Made by a program: the position numbers and the translations under genes. Positions 36,504-46,100 of a stretch of DNA of 64,000 bases are shown here, piece after piece. Below the pieces are notes generated by a model. That model saw only the letters and a program-made list of their open reading frames with translations. It was not told the origin of the DNA and made no database searches. The DNA comes from Thioalkalivibrio sp. XN8 (GTDB lineage Bacteria > Pseudomonadota > Gammaproteobacteria > Steroidobacterales > XN24): assembly GCF_011058255.1 (NCBI RefSeq), contig NZ_JAALFH010000033.1, forward strand, positions 54,981-118,980. The letters are read 5' to 3'. Within the stretch, counting starts at the first letter, position 1; every line of letters begins with the position of its first letter.

Positions 36504-36531
36504 CTTGCGTCAATCCGCAGTTTCCGCCATG
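36504..36531 (+). promoter_or_regulatory. Candidate heat-shock (sigma-32) promoter for hsp20
   Basis: CTTGCGT at 36504-36510 and CCGCCATG at 36524-36531 are 13 bp apart. This partly matches the heat-shock pattern CTTGAA, 13-17 bp, CCCCAT. It lies 80 bp ahead of the Hsp20 start in the 204-bp gap. The match is modest and is offered because the downstream gene is a heat-shock protein. Confidence 0.35.
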
Positions 36532-36610
36532 GCCGCACGATGCCGGCGCACTAGGTTTTGGAGGTCGGGGAGACATCTGTTGGCACGAACTCCAAATGGA
36601 GGTGATGAAC

Positions 36611-37111
36611 ATGTCGACGGTACGTGAAACGACCCCGAAGGTATCGGGGAAGGGCTCGAGGAGCGTCGCGCGGATGAGCAAGCCGCTGCTCAGCATGGAA
36701 GACTTCATCGAGAACCTGTTCTCCAGGTCGCTGATGGAGCCCATGGGCTGGAGGCGTCCGCTGCTGGCCGAACTGGAGGACTTCGAAATGAAGTTCCCGC
36801 GGATCGACATGGTGGATCGCGACAGCGAGCTGCTGGTCAGGGCCGAACTCCCCGGGGTGAAGAAGGACGAGCTGGAGATCACCGTGGCCGATGATTTCCT
36901 GACCATTGCGGTCAATCGCGAAGTGTCGGAGAAGGAATCCTCCGAGCACTTCTTCCGGGCCGAGATGTCCCGCGGTGCCATGGAGCGGACGATTCCGCTG
37001 CCGGTGGATGTCGTGGGCGACAAGGCCAAGGCTGAACTGAAGGACGGCGTCCTCGAACTGGTCATTCCGAAGGCCACCAAGGTCAGCCGCCACAAGGTGG
37101 ACGTGCGCTAG
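36611..37111 (+). CDS. Hsp20/alpha-crystallin small heat-shock protein
   Basis: A 166-residue ATP-independent holdase. The alpha-crystallin domain runs from about residue 60 (PRIDMVDRDSELLVRAELPGVKKDELEI) to the end, with DGVLELVIPKA as the conserved last strands. It should bind unfolding proteins in large oligomers. Three in-frame ATGs lie close together (36596, 36605, 36611). The GGAGG at 36598-36602 is correctly spaced (8 bp) only for 36611. It is a single-gene unit closed by the terminator at 37156. Confidence 0.93.
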   Translation: MSTVRETTPKVSGKGSRSVARMSKPLLSMEDFIENLFSRSLMEPMGWRRPLLAELEDFEMKFPRIDMVDRDSELLVRAELPGVKKDELEITVADDFLTIAVNREVSEKESSEHFFRAEMSRGAMERTIPLPVDVVGDKAKAELKDGVLELVIPKATKVSRHKVDVR

Positions 37112-37155
37112 CTATCCCCCGCCGGCGCACGGGGGTCGCCGCCCGGGCGGCCCCG

Positions 37156-37190
37156 CGGCCGGGACGGCGCAAGGCCGTCCCGGCCGTTTT
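37156..37190 (+). terminator. Intrinsic terminator after hsp20
   Basis: A perfect 13-bp stem (CGGCCGGGACGGC at 37156-37168 and complement at 37174-37186) has a 5-nt loop and is followed by TTTT. It lies 45 bp after the Hsp20 stop and also 20 bp beyond the convergent GNAT gene. Confidence 0.8.
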
Positions 37191-37209
37191 CCGTGCGGGG
37201 GGATCTTGG

Positions 37210-37956
37210 TCAGTCGCCGCGCGACCGGGCCGGTGCGCGCTTGCGGTCCTGGCGCTGCAGGGTTTCGAGCAGGGCCTTGGAGCCTAATGATTGCAGCCGC
37301 TTTTCGGCTTCGGCCAGCGGCAGCAGCACGCCGTCCTCAGCCATGCGCTTGAACAGGTGGGCCACCGCCGCGGCGTTGCGCGCCAGCTGCGCCATCAGCG
37401 GGTCGCCCAGCTGCGGCACGGCGAAGCGGAACAGCAGCGTGTCGCCGTCGCGGTGGAAACCGCCGGCCGGCACGTACGGCTCGAGCAGTCGCCGCATGCG
37501 CGTGTTGTCCGCCTGCAGGCGTCCCTCGGCCCACGGAATGCGGCGCTCGCCCATCATGGCCAGCAGCCGGTGCAGCAGGATGCGGCCGAGGCCCATGCCC
37601 TGCCAGCCATCGACGATGGTGATGGCGATCTCCGCCGCGGCCGGGTCCTGGGGGTTGCGCACGAAGCGCGCCATGCCGATGCCGGCCTCTTCCTCGCCCA
37701 TGGCGTCGAGCTGCACGGCGAGGATACCCCCATGGTGCTCGTCGGCCGGTGACAGGATGGCGTCGATCTCGGCCTCGGTCAGCCGCATCTTGGGGTAGAA
37801 CCAGCGCTGGATGCGGCTTTCCATGGAAAGCCGTTCGAAAGCCTGGACCAGCCCGTCGCGATCGCCGGGCCCGACCAGGCGCAGGCGCATCTGGGTCCCG
37901 TCGGGCAGGACCAGCTGTTCCTGGTAAGCCTCGCTGAAGAGGCGGTCGGGCTGCAT
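37210..37956 (-). CDS. GNAT-family acetyltransferase
   Basis: A 248-residue protein. An acetyl-CoA-binding turn (DGWQGMGLGRILLHRLLAMM) lies near residues 125-145 and MRLRLVGPGDRDGLVQAFERLS is the typical first strand and helix. The C-terminal extension of about 80 residues, rich in Leu and Arg, goes beyond a minimal GNAT domain. It may act on small molecules or protein lysines, and the target is unknown. ATG 37956 has GAGGGGG upstream. Confidence 0.82.
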   Translation of the reverse strand: MQPDRLFSEAYQEQLVLPDGTQMRLRLVGPGDRDGLVQAFERLSMESRIQRWFYPKMRLTEAEIDAILSPADEHHGGILAVQLDAMGEEEAGIGMARFVRNPQDPAAAEIAITIVDGWQGMGLGRILLHRLLAMMGERRIPWAEGRLQADNTRMRRLLEPYVPAGGFHRDGDTLLFRFAVPQLGDPLMAQLARNAAAVAHLFKRMAEDGVLLPLAEAEKRLQSLGSKALLETLQRQDRKRAPARSRGD

Positions 37957-38037
37957 GGCGGCCCCCTCGGTTGAATTATTGGGTCTGCTGCAATGCAGCA
38001 TAGCACAGGTGGGCCGGGAATGCGGCCAGGTAGGTAT

Positions 38038-39513
38038 TTACCGAGAGCGCAGGGATTCCGGCAGGGGGACGGGCGGGCCGATCCGGCCGAAGATCGCCAC
38101 CGCCATGGCGGAAAACAGCACGCCGGGGACGATTTCGTAGAGATCGAAAATCCCGCCGGAGAGAGACTTCCAGGTCACCACCGTAATGCCCCCGGCCAGG
38201 ATGCCGGCATAGGCGCCGGCCAGGCTCATGCGCCGCCAGTAGAGCGAGGCCAGCAGCGTGGGGCCGAAGGAGGCGCCGAAGCCGGCCCAGGCGTAGGCGA
38301 CGAGATCCAGCACCTTGCTCTCGGGGTCCAGCGCCAGCACGAACGCGCCGATGGCGATCACGATGACGGCGAGGCGGCCGATCCAGAGCAGCTCGCCGGG
38401 CGCGGCGGTCGGCCGGAGGAGGTCGCGGTACAGGTCCTCGGACACCGCGGAGGAGGCGACCAGCAGCTGCGAGTCCGCGGTCGACATGACGGCCGCCAGG
38501 ATGCCGGCCAGGCAGATGCCGGCCACCACCGGGTGGAGCAGGGCCGCGGCCATGGCCATGAACACCTTCTCGGTGTCGGCGCCCTCCAGGGCGGGCGACA
38601 GCCAGGCGGCGCCGGTGAGCCCGACGACCAAGGCGGCGCCGAGGGCGATGATCACCCAGCCGACCGCGATGCGCCGGGAAGCCACCAGTTCGTCGGCCGA
38701 GCGCACGGCCATGAAGCGCGCGAGGATGTGGGGCTGGCCGAAATAGCCCAGGCCCCAGCCGAGCAGCGACACCACGGCGATGAGGGTGAGCGGGGCCCCG
38801 GCGGTGTCCGTGAAGGCGCTGAGCAGGGCCGGGTTGCGCTCGGCCAGCCCGGCAGCCAGGCCCTCGAAGCCGCCCGCTGCCGCCACGCCGAAGCAGGCCA
38901 CCAGCACCAGCGCGACCAGCATCAGCATGCCCTGCAGGGCGTCCGTCCAGCTGACGGCCAGGAAGCCGCCGATGAAGGTATAGGTGAGCACGGCGCCGGC
39001 GCCGGCAGCCACGGCCCAGGTGTAAGGCAGGCCGAACACCGCCTCGAACAGCTTGCCGCCGGCTACCAGCCCGGAGGCCGTGTAGAAAGTGAAGAACAAC
39101 AGGACCACGGCGGCGCCGAGCAGCCGCAGCAGGCCGTGCGGGTCGGCGAAGCGCCGTTGCAGGTATTCCGGCACGGTGAGTGCGTCCCCGTAGGCTTCAG
39201 TCGCCTGCCGGAGGCGGCGGGCCGTGAACCGCCAGTTGAGCCAGGTGCCGGCCAGGAGGCCCAGTACCAGCCACATCGACTCGAGCCCTGCGACGTAGGC
39301 GTAGCCGGGGAGCCCCAGCAGCAGCCAGCCGCTCATGTCGGAGGCCTGGGCGGACAGCGCAGTGGTCCAGCGGCCGAGCCGGCGGCCGCCGAGGATGTAG
39401 TCGCGGAGGTTGGCAGTGCTGCGCCAGGCGACGATGCCGATCGCCAGGACCACCAGCAGGTAGACGATGAAGGTGAGGTTGACGGCGGGGCCGGTCTCGA
39501 TCATCCGGCGCAT
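38038..39513 (-). CDS. putP: Sodium/solute symporter (PutP-like)
   Basis: A 491-residue SSS-family transporter with about 12-13 helices. The early LSAQASDMSGWLLLGLPGYAYVAG, the sodium-site QASDMS and the later STADSQLLVASSAVSEDLYR are the conserved blocks of PutP-type proline carriers. Proline is the best guess for substrate. ATG 39513 or 39504 are both possible. No clear ribosome site is present because a 38-bp perfect palindrome occupies 39521-39558 just upstream. Confidence 0.88.
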   Translation of the reverse strand: MRRMIETGPAVNLTFIVYLLVVLAIGIVAWRSTANLRDYILGGRRLGRWTTALSAQASDMSGWLLLGLPGYAYVAGLESMWLVLGLLAGTWLNWRFTARRLRQATEAYGDALTVPEYLQRRFADPHGLLRLLGAAVVLLFFTFYTASGLVAGGKLFEAVFGLPYTWAVAAGAGAVLTYTFIGGFLAVSWTDALQGMLMLVALVLVACFGVAAAGGFEGLAAGLAERNPALLSAFTDTAGAPLTLIAVVSLLGWGLGYFGQPHILARFMAVRSADELVASRRIAVGWVIIALGAALVVGLTGAAWLSPALEGADTEKVFMAMAAALLHPVVAGICLAGILAAVMSTADSQLLVASSAVSEDLYRDLLRPTAAPGELLWIGRLAVIVIAIGAFVLALDPESKVLDLVAYAWAGFGASFGPTLLASLYWRRMSLAGAYAGILAGGITVVTWKSLSGGIFDLYEIVPGVLFSAMAVAIFGRIGPPVPLPESLRSR

Positions 39514-39520
39514 GTTAGCA

Positions 39521-39558
39521 GGGGACAGTCCCCAGGACATGTCCTGGGGACTGTCCCC
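39521..39558. repeat. 38-bp perfect palindrome, GGGGACAGTCCCC family
   Basis: GGGGACAGTCCCCAGGACA is followed at once by its exact complement, giving a 19+19 palindrome with no loop. It lies 8 bp upstream of the putP start codon and 30 bp from the divergent patatin start. The core GGGGACTGTCCCC recurs at 60461-60487 and at 48341-48355. It could act as a regulatory hairpin or as a dispersed REP-like element. Confidence 0.85.
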
Positions 39559-39587
39559 AGACGCGTGCGGGCCTTATCCTTCGCTGC

Positions 39588-40652
39588 ATGGCAGCAACGG
39601 CACTCCGCATCCTGGCCGGCCCGACCGCGCTGCAGAGCCTGCGCGAGGAGGGGTACCAGCCCGATGGTTTTTCGGTCATGGCCGGGGCCTCAGGCAGCGC
39701 GAAATGGTTCGCCATCGGCGGGCTGGACCGGGCCCTGGTCACCTATTTCACGGCCCGCCGCCGCTCGCCGCTGTTCCTGATCGGGTCATCCATCGGCGCC
39801 TGGCGGTCCTGCTGCCACGCGCTGCCGGACCCGCTCGGAGCGCTGGACCGGCTCGAGGAGGCCTACCTGGAACAGAGCTACAGCGCCGACCCGACTGCGG
39901 CCGAGGTCACGGCCACCAGCCGCGGCATCCTGGAGCAGGTGCTCGGGCCCGAGGGGCCCCGCCAGATCCTGGCGCATCCGCTGTTGCGCCTGAACATCGT
40001 GGCGGTGCGGGCGCGCCATCTCGCCGCCTCGGAAAGGCCCCGGGTACAGCAGCTGGGCCTGGGGGTCGCGGCGCTGGGCAACCTCGTCTCGCGGGGAACG
40101 CTGGGCCTGACCTTCGAGCGGGTCCTGTTCCACGACCCGCGCGGCCTGGCCCCATTCGCCGATCCCGGCATCCTCCCCGCCGCACTGGTGCCCCTCACGC
40201 CGGACAACCTCCAGCCGGCCGTGCTCGCTTCCGGGGCGGTGCCGCTGGTGCTCGAGGGCGTAGCGGACATCCCGGGGGCCGCGCCAGGCATCTACCGGGA
40301 CGGGGGCATCGTCGACTACCACTTCGACAGCCCGCTGTCGGGGGACGATGGCCTGGTGCTGTATCCTCATTTCTACCCGCACCTGGTCCCGGGCTGGTTC
40401 GACAAGCTGCTGCCGTGGCGCCGGGCCGGGGGCGAGTCACTGGACCGCACGGTGCTGCTGTGCCCGACGGAGGCCTTCGTGGCCGGCCTGCCGGGCGGCA
40501 AGATCCCGGATCGCAAGGATTTTGCCGCTTTCGACACCGCGGAGCGGCAGCGGCGGTGGCGGCTCGCCATTGCCGCCGCCCGGCGCCTCGGCGACGAGTT
40601 CGCGGAGCTGGTGGAAACGGGCCGGCTGCCGGACCGGGCGGAGCCGCTATAA
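39588..40652 (+). CDS. Patatin-like phospholipase
   Basis: A 354-residue acyl hydrolase. The nucleophile elbow is IGSSIGAWR (G-x-S-x-G) near residue 65, and the catalytic aspartate is in YRDGGIVDYHFDSP (DGG motif) near 240. AGASGSAKWFAIGGLD is the oxyanion-region glycine stretch. No signal peptide is seen. It should hydrolyse phospholipid or neutral-lipid acyl esters. It is divergent from putP across the palindrome. Confidence 0.87.
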   Translation: MAATALRILAGPTALQSLREEGYQPDGFSVMAGASGSAKWFAIGGLDRALVTYFTARRRSPLFLIGSSIGAWRSCCHALPDPLGALDRLEEAYLEQSYSADPTAAEVTATSRGILEQVLGPEGPRQILAHPLLRLNIVAVRARHLAASERPRVQQLGLGVAALGNLVSRGTLGLTFERVLFHDPRGLAPFADPGILPAALVPLTPDNLQPAVLASGAVPLVLEGVADIPGAAPGIYRDGGIVDYHFDSPLSGDDGLVLYPHFYPHLVPGWFDKLLPWRRAGGESLDRTVLLCPTEAFVAGLPGGKIPDRKDFAAFDTAERQRRWRLAIAAARRLGDEFAELVETGRLPDRAEPL

Positions 40653-40683
40653 TCGGACGACATCGATCCGACGGAGCATCGAT

Positions 40684-41154
40684 ATGAGCCTTGCCAAGAC
40701 GGTCAACTACGCCCTCGCCCTGACCAAGGTGGATTTCCAGATCCTCCGTCACCACCACTCCAGCACCAGCCTCGCCGCCGCGCGCACGGCGCACATCGAC
40801 CCGAGCTCACTGGCGAAAGCGGTGGTGCTGAAGGACGGCATCGGCCCGCTGCTGGCCGTGGTGCCCGCCAGCGAGCAGCTCGACCTGGAGCGCCTGCGCC
40901 AGCAGCTGCGCCGGCCGGGCCTGGATTTCATTCCCGAGGAGCAGCTGGACCAGCTCTTCTATGACTGCGACAAGGGCGCGATCCCGCCGCTCGGCCCCGA
41001 TTACCGCGTCCCGACCGTGGTGGACAAGCGCCTGCGCGCCGTGGACGAGGTGTATTTCGAGGCCGGCGACCACGAGGACCTGGTGCACGTGAACCAGACC
41101 AGCTTCCGCACGCTGATGCGGGGCGCCGAGTACCTCGACATCGTCGCTCACTGA
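40684..41154 (+). CDS. YbaK/EbsC-family aminoacyl-tRNA deacylase
   Basis: A 156-residue protein of the YbaK/ProX editing fold. LAKAVVLKDG supplies the conserved lysine and CDKGAIPPLG near residue 98 is the family loop. It probably hydrolyses mischarged tRNA (for example Cys- or Ala-tRNA-Pro) in the cytoplasm, or acts on related substrates. ATG 40684 fits. The longer frame that begins at 40348 is antisense-like overlap with the patatin. Confidence 0.88.
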   Translation: MSLAKTVNYALALTKVDFQILRHHHSSTSLAAARTAHIDPSSLAKAVVLKDGIGPLLAVVPASEQLDLERLRQQLRRPGLDFIPEEQLDQLFYDCDKGAIPPLGPDYRVPTVVDKRLRAVDEVYFEAGDHEDLVHVNQTSFRTLMRGAEYLDIVAH

Positions 41155-41200
41155 GGACTGCGGCCTTCATCCTTCGCCGCCGCCGGCCGAGCCGAGCCTG

Positions 41201-43036
41201 ATGCCCGCCCCGCCGGACCTGCATGGCATCGCCGTCATGGTGCTGGCCGTGGTCGCGCTGTTCCTGTTCAGCCGCGACCGGATCCCGATGGAGAACTCGG
41301 CCCTGGTGGTGCTGGCGCTCCTGGTGGTCGGATTCGAGGTCTTTCCCTACGTCTCGTCCACGGGCGCCACCATCGGCGCGGCGGATTTCCTGGCGGGCTT
41401 CGGCAACAGCGCGCTGATCACCATCATGGCGCTTTTGATGTGCACCCGGGGCCTGGAGGTGACGGGGGCGCTGCAGCCGGTGGCCGATCGCCTGGCGCAG
41501 CTCTGGCTGAAGCGCCCGAGCCTCGCCCTGCTCGCCGCGCTGCTGCTGGCCGCGACCCTGAGCATGTTCCTGAACAATACGCCGGTGGTGGCGATGCTGT
41601 TGCCGATTCTCATCAGCGTGGGACTGCGCACCGGCACGCCGGCCTCATCCATGCTGATGCCGGTCGGCTACGCCACCATCGTGGGCGGCGTCTGCACCAC
41701 CATCGGCACCTCGACCAACCTGCTGGTGGTGCAGGTATCGGCGGAAATGGGCCTGGCGCCGATGGGCATGTTCCATTTCACGCCGATCGCGGTCGTGGCG
41801 GCGGGGCTGGCCATTCTCTACCTGTGGCTGGTCGCGCCACGCCTGGTGCCGGAGCGGACGGCTCCCATGCCGGACACGTCGCCGCGCGTGTTCGAGGCGG
41901 TGCTGCACGTCGGCGAGGACAGCGCCAGCATCGGCCAGACCATCGCCGGACTCATCGGCCGCACCGAGGGCGCGATGAAGCTCACGGCGATCGAGCGCGG
42001 CCCCGGGCTGTTCGTCGCCCGCCTGCCCTCGGTGACCATCCGCGCCGGGGACCGCCTCCACGTGCGCGACACGCCCGACCGGCTGAAGCGCTTCGAGAAG
42101 CAGCTCGACGCCGCGCTCTACGACGCCCTCGAGCCGAGCCAGGTGCTGGCGGCCGGCGAGGCGCCGAAGGCGGGCGACCAGCGGCTGGCGGAGATCGTGG
42201 TCACGCGCGGCTCGCCGCTCCACCGGCGGACCCTCAAGACGGTGCCGTTCTTCGCCCACCACGGCCTCCTGCCGGTGGCGGTGCACCGGCCGCGCTCGCC
42301 CGGCGCCGAGGTGACGGACATCGGCGAGGTGTTCCTGCGCGCCGGCGACATCGTGCTGGTGCAAGGCGCCGCCGCGGCCCTCGAGGGCATCAAGCGGCTC
42401 GGCAATGTGCTGGTGGTCGACGGCTCGATGGACCTGCCGCACACCAGCAAGGCGCCGCTGGCGGGCGCCATCATGGTGGGCGTGGTCGCCCTGGCGGCGA
42501 CGGGCGTACTGTCGATCACCGTGGCGGCGCTGCTCGGCGTGCTGGCGATGGTGACCACGAACTGCCTGAACTGGCGCGCCGCGCTGGGGGCGCTGGACCG
42601 CCGGCTGATCATCGTGATCGTGGCCAGCCTCGCGCTCGGCCGGGCGTTGACCGTCACCGGCGGGATGGACTTCGTCGCCTCGCTATACGTGATGGTCGCC
42701 GAGCCCTGGCCGACGTTCGTAGCGCTGGCCGGGCTGCTGATCCTGATAGCGGTCCTGACCGAGGTGGTGACCAACAATGCCGCTGCCGTACTGGGCACCC
42801 CGGTGGCGATGTTCGTGGCGCAGCGACTCGGGGTACCGCCGGAGCCCTTCGTGCTGGCGGTGCTGTTTGGCGCCAACATGAGCTACCTGACGCCCATCGG
42901 CTACCAGACCAACCTGATGGTGCTCTCGGCCGGCGGCTACCGCTTCACCGACTTCTTCCGCGTCGGCCTGCCGCTGCAGCAGATCATGTGGTGGTCGCTG
43001 TCGTTCCTGCTCGCCTGGCGCTACGACCTGTTCTAG
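41201..43036 (+). CDS. SLC13-family permease with TrkA-C regulatory domains
   Basis: The protein has 611 residues. The N-terminal membrane half carries LNNTPVVAMLLPI (SNT-like sodium site) and GGVCTTIGTSTNLLV. A central soluble segment (about 225-410) has two TrkA-C-like units, with SPRVFEAVLHVGEDSASIGQTI and SPLHRRTLKTVPFF marking their starts. The second membrane half has TEVVTNNAAAVL. Substrates in this group include di- and tricarboxylates, sulphate and others, and none can be chosen here. ATG 41201 is the likely start. Confidence 0.85.
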   Translation: MPAPPDLHGIAVMVLAVVALFLFSRDRIPMENSALVVLALLVVGFEVFPYVSSTGATIGAADFLAGFGNSALITIMALLMCTRGLEVTGALQPVADRLAQLWLKRPSLALLAALLLAATLSMFLNNTPVVAMLLPILISVGLRTGTPASSMLMPVGYATIVGGVCTTIGTSTNLLVVQVSAEMGLAPMGMFHFTPIAVVAAGLAILYLWLVAPRLVPERTAPMPDTSPRVFEAVLHVGEDSASIGQTIAGLIGRTEGAMKLTAIERGPGLFVARLPSVTIRAGDRLHVRDTPDRLKRFEKQLDAALYDALEPSQVLAAGEAPKAGDQRLAEIVVTRGSPLHRRTLKTVPFFAHHGLLPVAVHRPRSPGAEVTDIGEVFLRAGDIVLVQGAAAALEGIKRLGNVLVVDGSMDLPHTSKAPLAGAIMVGVVALAATGVLSITVAALLGVLAMVTTNCLNWRAALGALDRRLIIVIVASLALGRALTVTGGMDFVASLYVMVAEPWPTFVALAGLLILIAVLTEVVTNNAAAVLGTPVAMFVAQRLGVPPEPFVLAVLFGANMSYLTPIGYQTNLMVLSAGGYRFTDFFRVGLPLQQIMWWSLSFLLAWRYDLF

Positions 43037-43139
43037 AGCAGCTCCATCCACTTCCTCCTCTGCCGCCATAGCGGTAGCATCGAGCGACCGCGCCGGCGCC
43101 ACACCAGAGCACAATGCCGGCCGGATGGGGAGGAGTTAC

Positions 43140-46100
43140 ATGCTCGGTACCTGGGTTCCCCCGGTCGTCGCACTGGCCTATGTCGTGCTGCTGTTCCTGG
43201 TCGCCTGGAGCGGCGACCGGCTGCACCGGCGCGGCGTGTACGTGCCGACGCCGGTGGTCTACAGCCTGGCGCTGGGCGTGTATTGCACTTCCTGGACCTT
43301 CTTCGGGGCCGTGGGGCGCGCCGCTTCGCAGGGCTGGGACTACCTCTCCATCTATCTCGGGCCGATCATCGTTTTCCTGATGATGACGCGGCTCCCCGCA
43401 CGCATCGTCAAGGTCAGCAAGCAGCAGAGCATCACTTCCGTGGCGGATTTCATCGCCACGCGCTACGGCAAGGTGCAGGGCATCGCTGCGCTGGCGTCGA
43501 TCATGGCCCTGGTCACGGTGCTGCCCTACATCGCCCTGCAACTCAAGGCCATCGCTGGCAGCTACAGCCTCATCATGGGCGGCGAGGGCATGGGCGTGAT
43601 GCCGGCAGTGAGTCGCGACACGGGCCTGGTGGCGGCGGCGCTGCTGGCCGTGTTCACCATCCTCTTCGGCACGCGCCAGGTGGATTCGACGGAGAGCCAC
43701 CGCGGCATGGTGCTGGCGGTGGCCTTCGAGTCGGCGGTCAAGCTGGTGGCATTCACCGCCGTCGGCTTGTGGGTGATGTACGGGCTGTTCGACAGCCCGG
43801 GCGCGTTGATCACGGCTTCGCAGGCGAACGCGGTAGTCACCAGCCTGTACTCGACCGCGACGATCGACCACTCCTTCCTGGTACTCACCGTCATCTCCAT
43901 GCTGGCGATCCTGTGCCTGCCGCGGCAGTTTCACGTCGCGGTGGTGGAGAACAGCAGCCCGCGCGACCTGCGCCTGGCGCGTTGGCTGTTTCCTGCTTAT
44001 CTCGCGGTGTTCACGGTCTTCGTGGTGCCGATCGCCGCTGCCGGCCTGGTCACGCAGGGTGGCGGCAACGCGGACGGTTTTCTCATCAGCCTGCCGCTGG
44101 CACAAGGCCAGGACGGCCTTGCGCTGCTCGCGTTCCTGGGCGGATTCTCGGCCGCCACCGGCATGGTCATCGTAGGCACCATCGCCTGCAGCACCATGCT
44201 GTGCAACGAGGTCGTGATGCCGGCCCTGGTGAAGCTGCGCGGCGAAGAGGTGTCCAGCCGGACAGATCTCGCGAGCCTGTTGATCCTTATCCGGCGCGTG
44301 TTGATCGTCGCCATCCTGGCGCTGGGCTGGCTGGCCTACCGCGTCATCGGCACGTACGGGACGCTGGCCTCCATTGGCTTGTTGTCCTTTGCCCTGGCGG
44401 CGCAGTTCGGTCCGGCCATGATCGGTGGGCTGTATTGGCGGCGCGCCACGCGTGCCGGCGCCATGACGGGCATGGTGGTCGGCTTCGCATTGTGGACCTG
44501 GACGCTGCTTGTGCCGGCCTTCGCCCAGACCGGCTGGCTCCCGATGTCGCTGGTCGAGGCCGGCCCGTGGGGTGTCGGCTGGTTACGTCCCTATGCCATG
44601 TTCGGCATGGACGGCTTCGACCCGGTGACCCACGGCGTGCTGTGGAGCCTGGGCGCCAACCTGGCCTGCTTCATCGCTGTGTCCTGGCTCAGCGCGCCGC
44701 GCATGCTGGAACGGCGCCAGGCCGCCGCTTTTGTCGGTGACGAGGGCGAGCGGCTCGAGGGCGGGATGCTGCCGTCCTTCACGCAGCGCATGCGCGGTGC
44801 CGCGAACGTCGGCGACCTGCGCATCCTGGCGGAGCGTTTCATCGGGCGGGAAAAGGCGGCGGCGGCTTTCGCGGGGCACTTCAAGGCGCGCGGCCTCTAT
44901 TACGCCGATGGCGCGCGCGCCGACGTGCAACTGCTGGAGCTCACCGAGCGGCTGCTGTCGGGTGCCATGGGGGCCTCGGCCGCGCGCATGGTGCTGGTGT
45001 CGGCGCTGCGGGGCGTCGAGCTCCAGATCGAGGACGTGGCCAGCATCGTCGGCGAAGCCTCACAGGTGTCGCGCTTCAACCGCGACCTGCTCGAGAGCAC
45101 GCTGGAAAACGTGGCCGAGGGCATCAGCGTGCTCGACGCCGACAACCGGCTCGTGGTCTGGAACCGGCGCTACGCGGAGCTCTTCCGCTATCCGGACCGG
45201 CTGCTGCGCATCGGCACGCCGGTGGAGGACCTGATCCGCTACAACGCCGAGCTTGGCCGTTGCGGGCCGGGTGACGCAGAGGAGCACGTCGCCAAGCGTC
45301 TCGCGCACCTGCAGCAGGGCAAGCCGCACATTTACCAGCGCGTGCGCGACGACGGCCTGGTGCTCGAGATGCGCGTCAACCCGCTGCCCGGCGGCGGTTA
45401 CGTGGCCAGCTTCAGCGACATCACCGAGCACAAGCGCACCGAGCGCGCGCTGCGCGAGAGCGAACGCAACATCCGCGTCTACACCGACAACGTCCCGGTG
45501 CTGATCGCCTACGTCGACCGCAACCTGGTCTATCGTTTCGTCAACAAGGCCTACGAGCAGGCCGTCGGGCTGCACCGCGACGCCATCTGCGGGCGGCGGG
45601 TGAACGAGGTGCTGGGCCGCGAGAGCTTCCTGCAGCGCGAGGCGCACATGGAAGGCGCGCTGGCAGGCATCCGCCAGAATTTCGAAGTGGCGATCCGGGA
45701 CGAGCAGGGCCGCACGCGCTATGCAGAGGCCACCTATATCCCGGAGTTCGACACTGTGGGCGCGATACAGGGCTTCTACGCGATGTTCCACGACATCACG
45801 GAGCGTCGCCGCGCCCAACAGGACCTGCGCGAGGCCTACGGGACGCTCGAGCAGCGCGTGGAAGAGCGTACCCGCGAGCTTTCCGACCTGAACCAGCGGT
45901 TGCGTAACGAGATCGAGCTGCGCAATCGCATCGAGCGCGCCTTGCGCGAGGCCAAGGGCGATGCCGAGACGGCGAACCTGTCGAAGACGCGCTTCCTGGC
46001 GGCGGCCAGCCACGACCTTCTGCAGCCGCTGAACGCCGCCCGGCTGTTCACCTCGGCGCTGGCCCAGGGGGAGCATGACGGCAAGACGATGAGCGCGGTT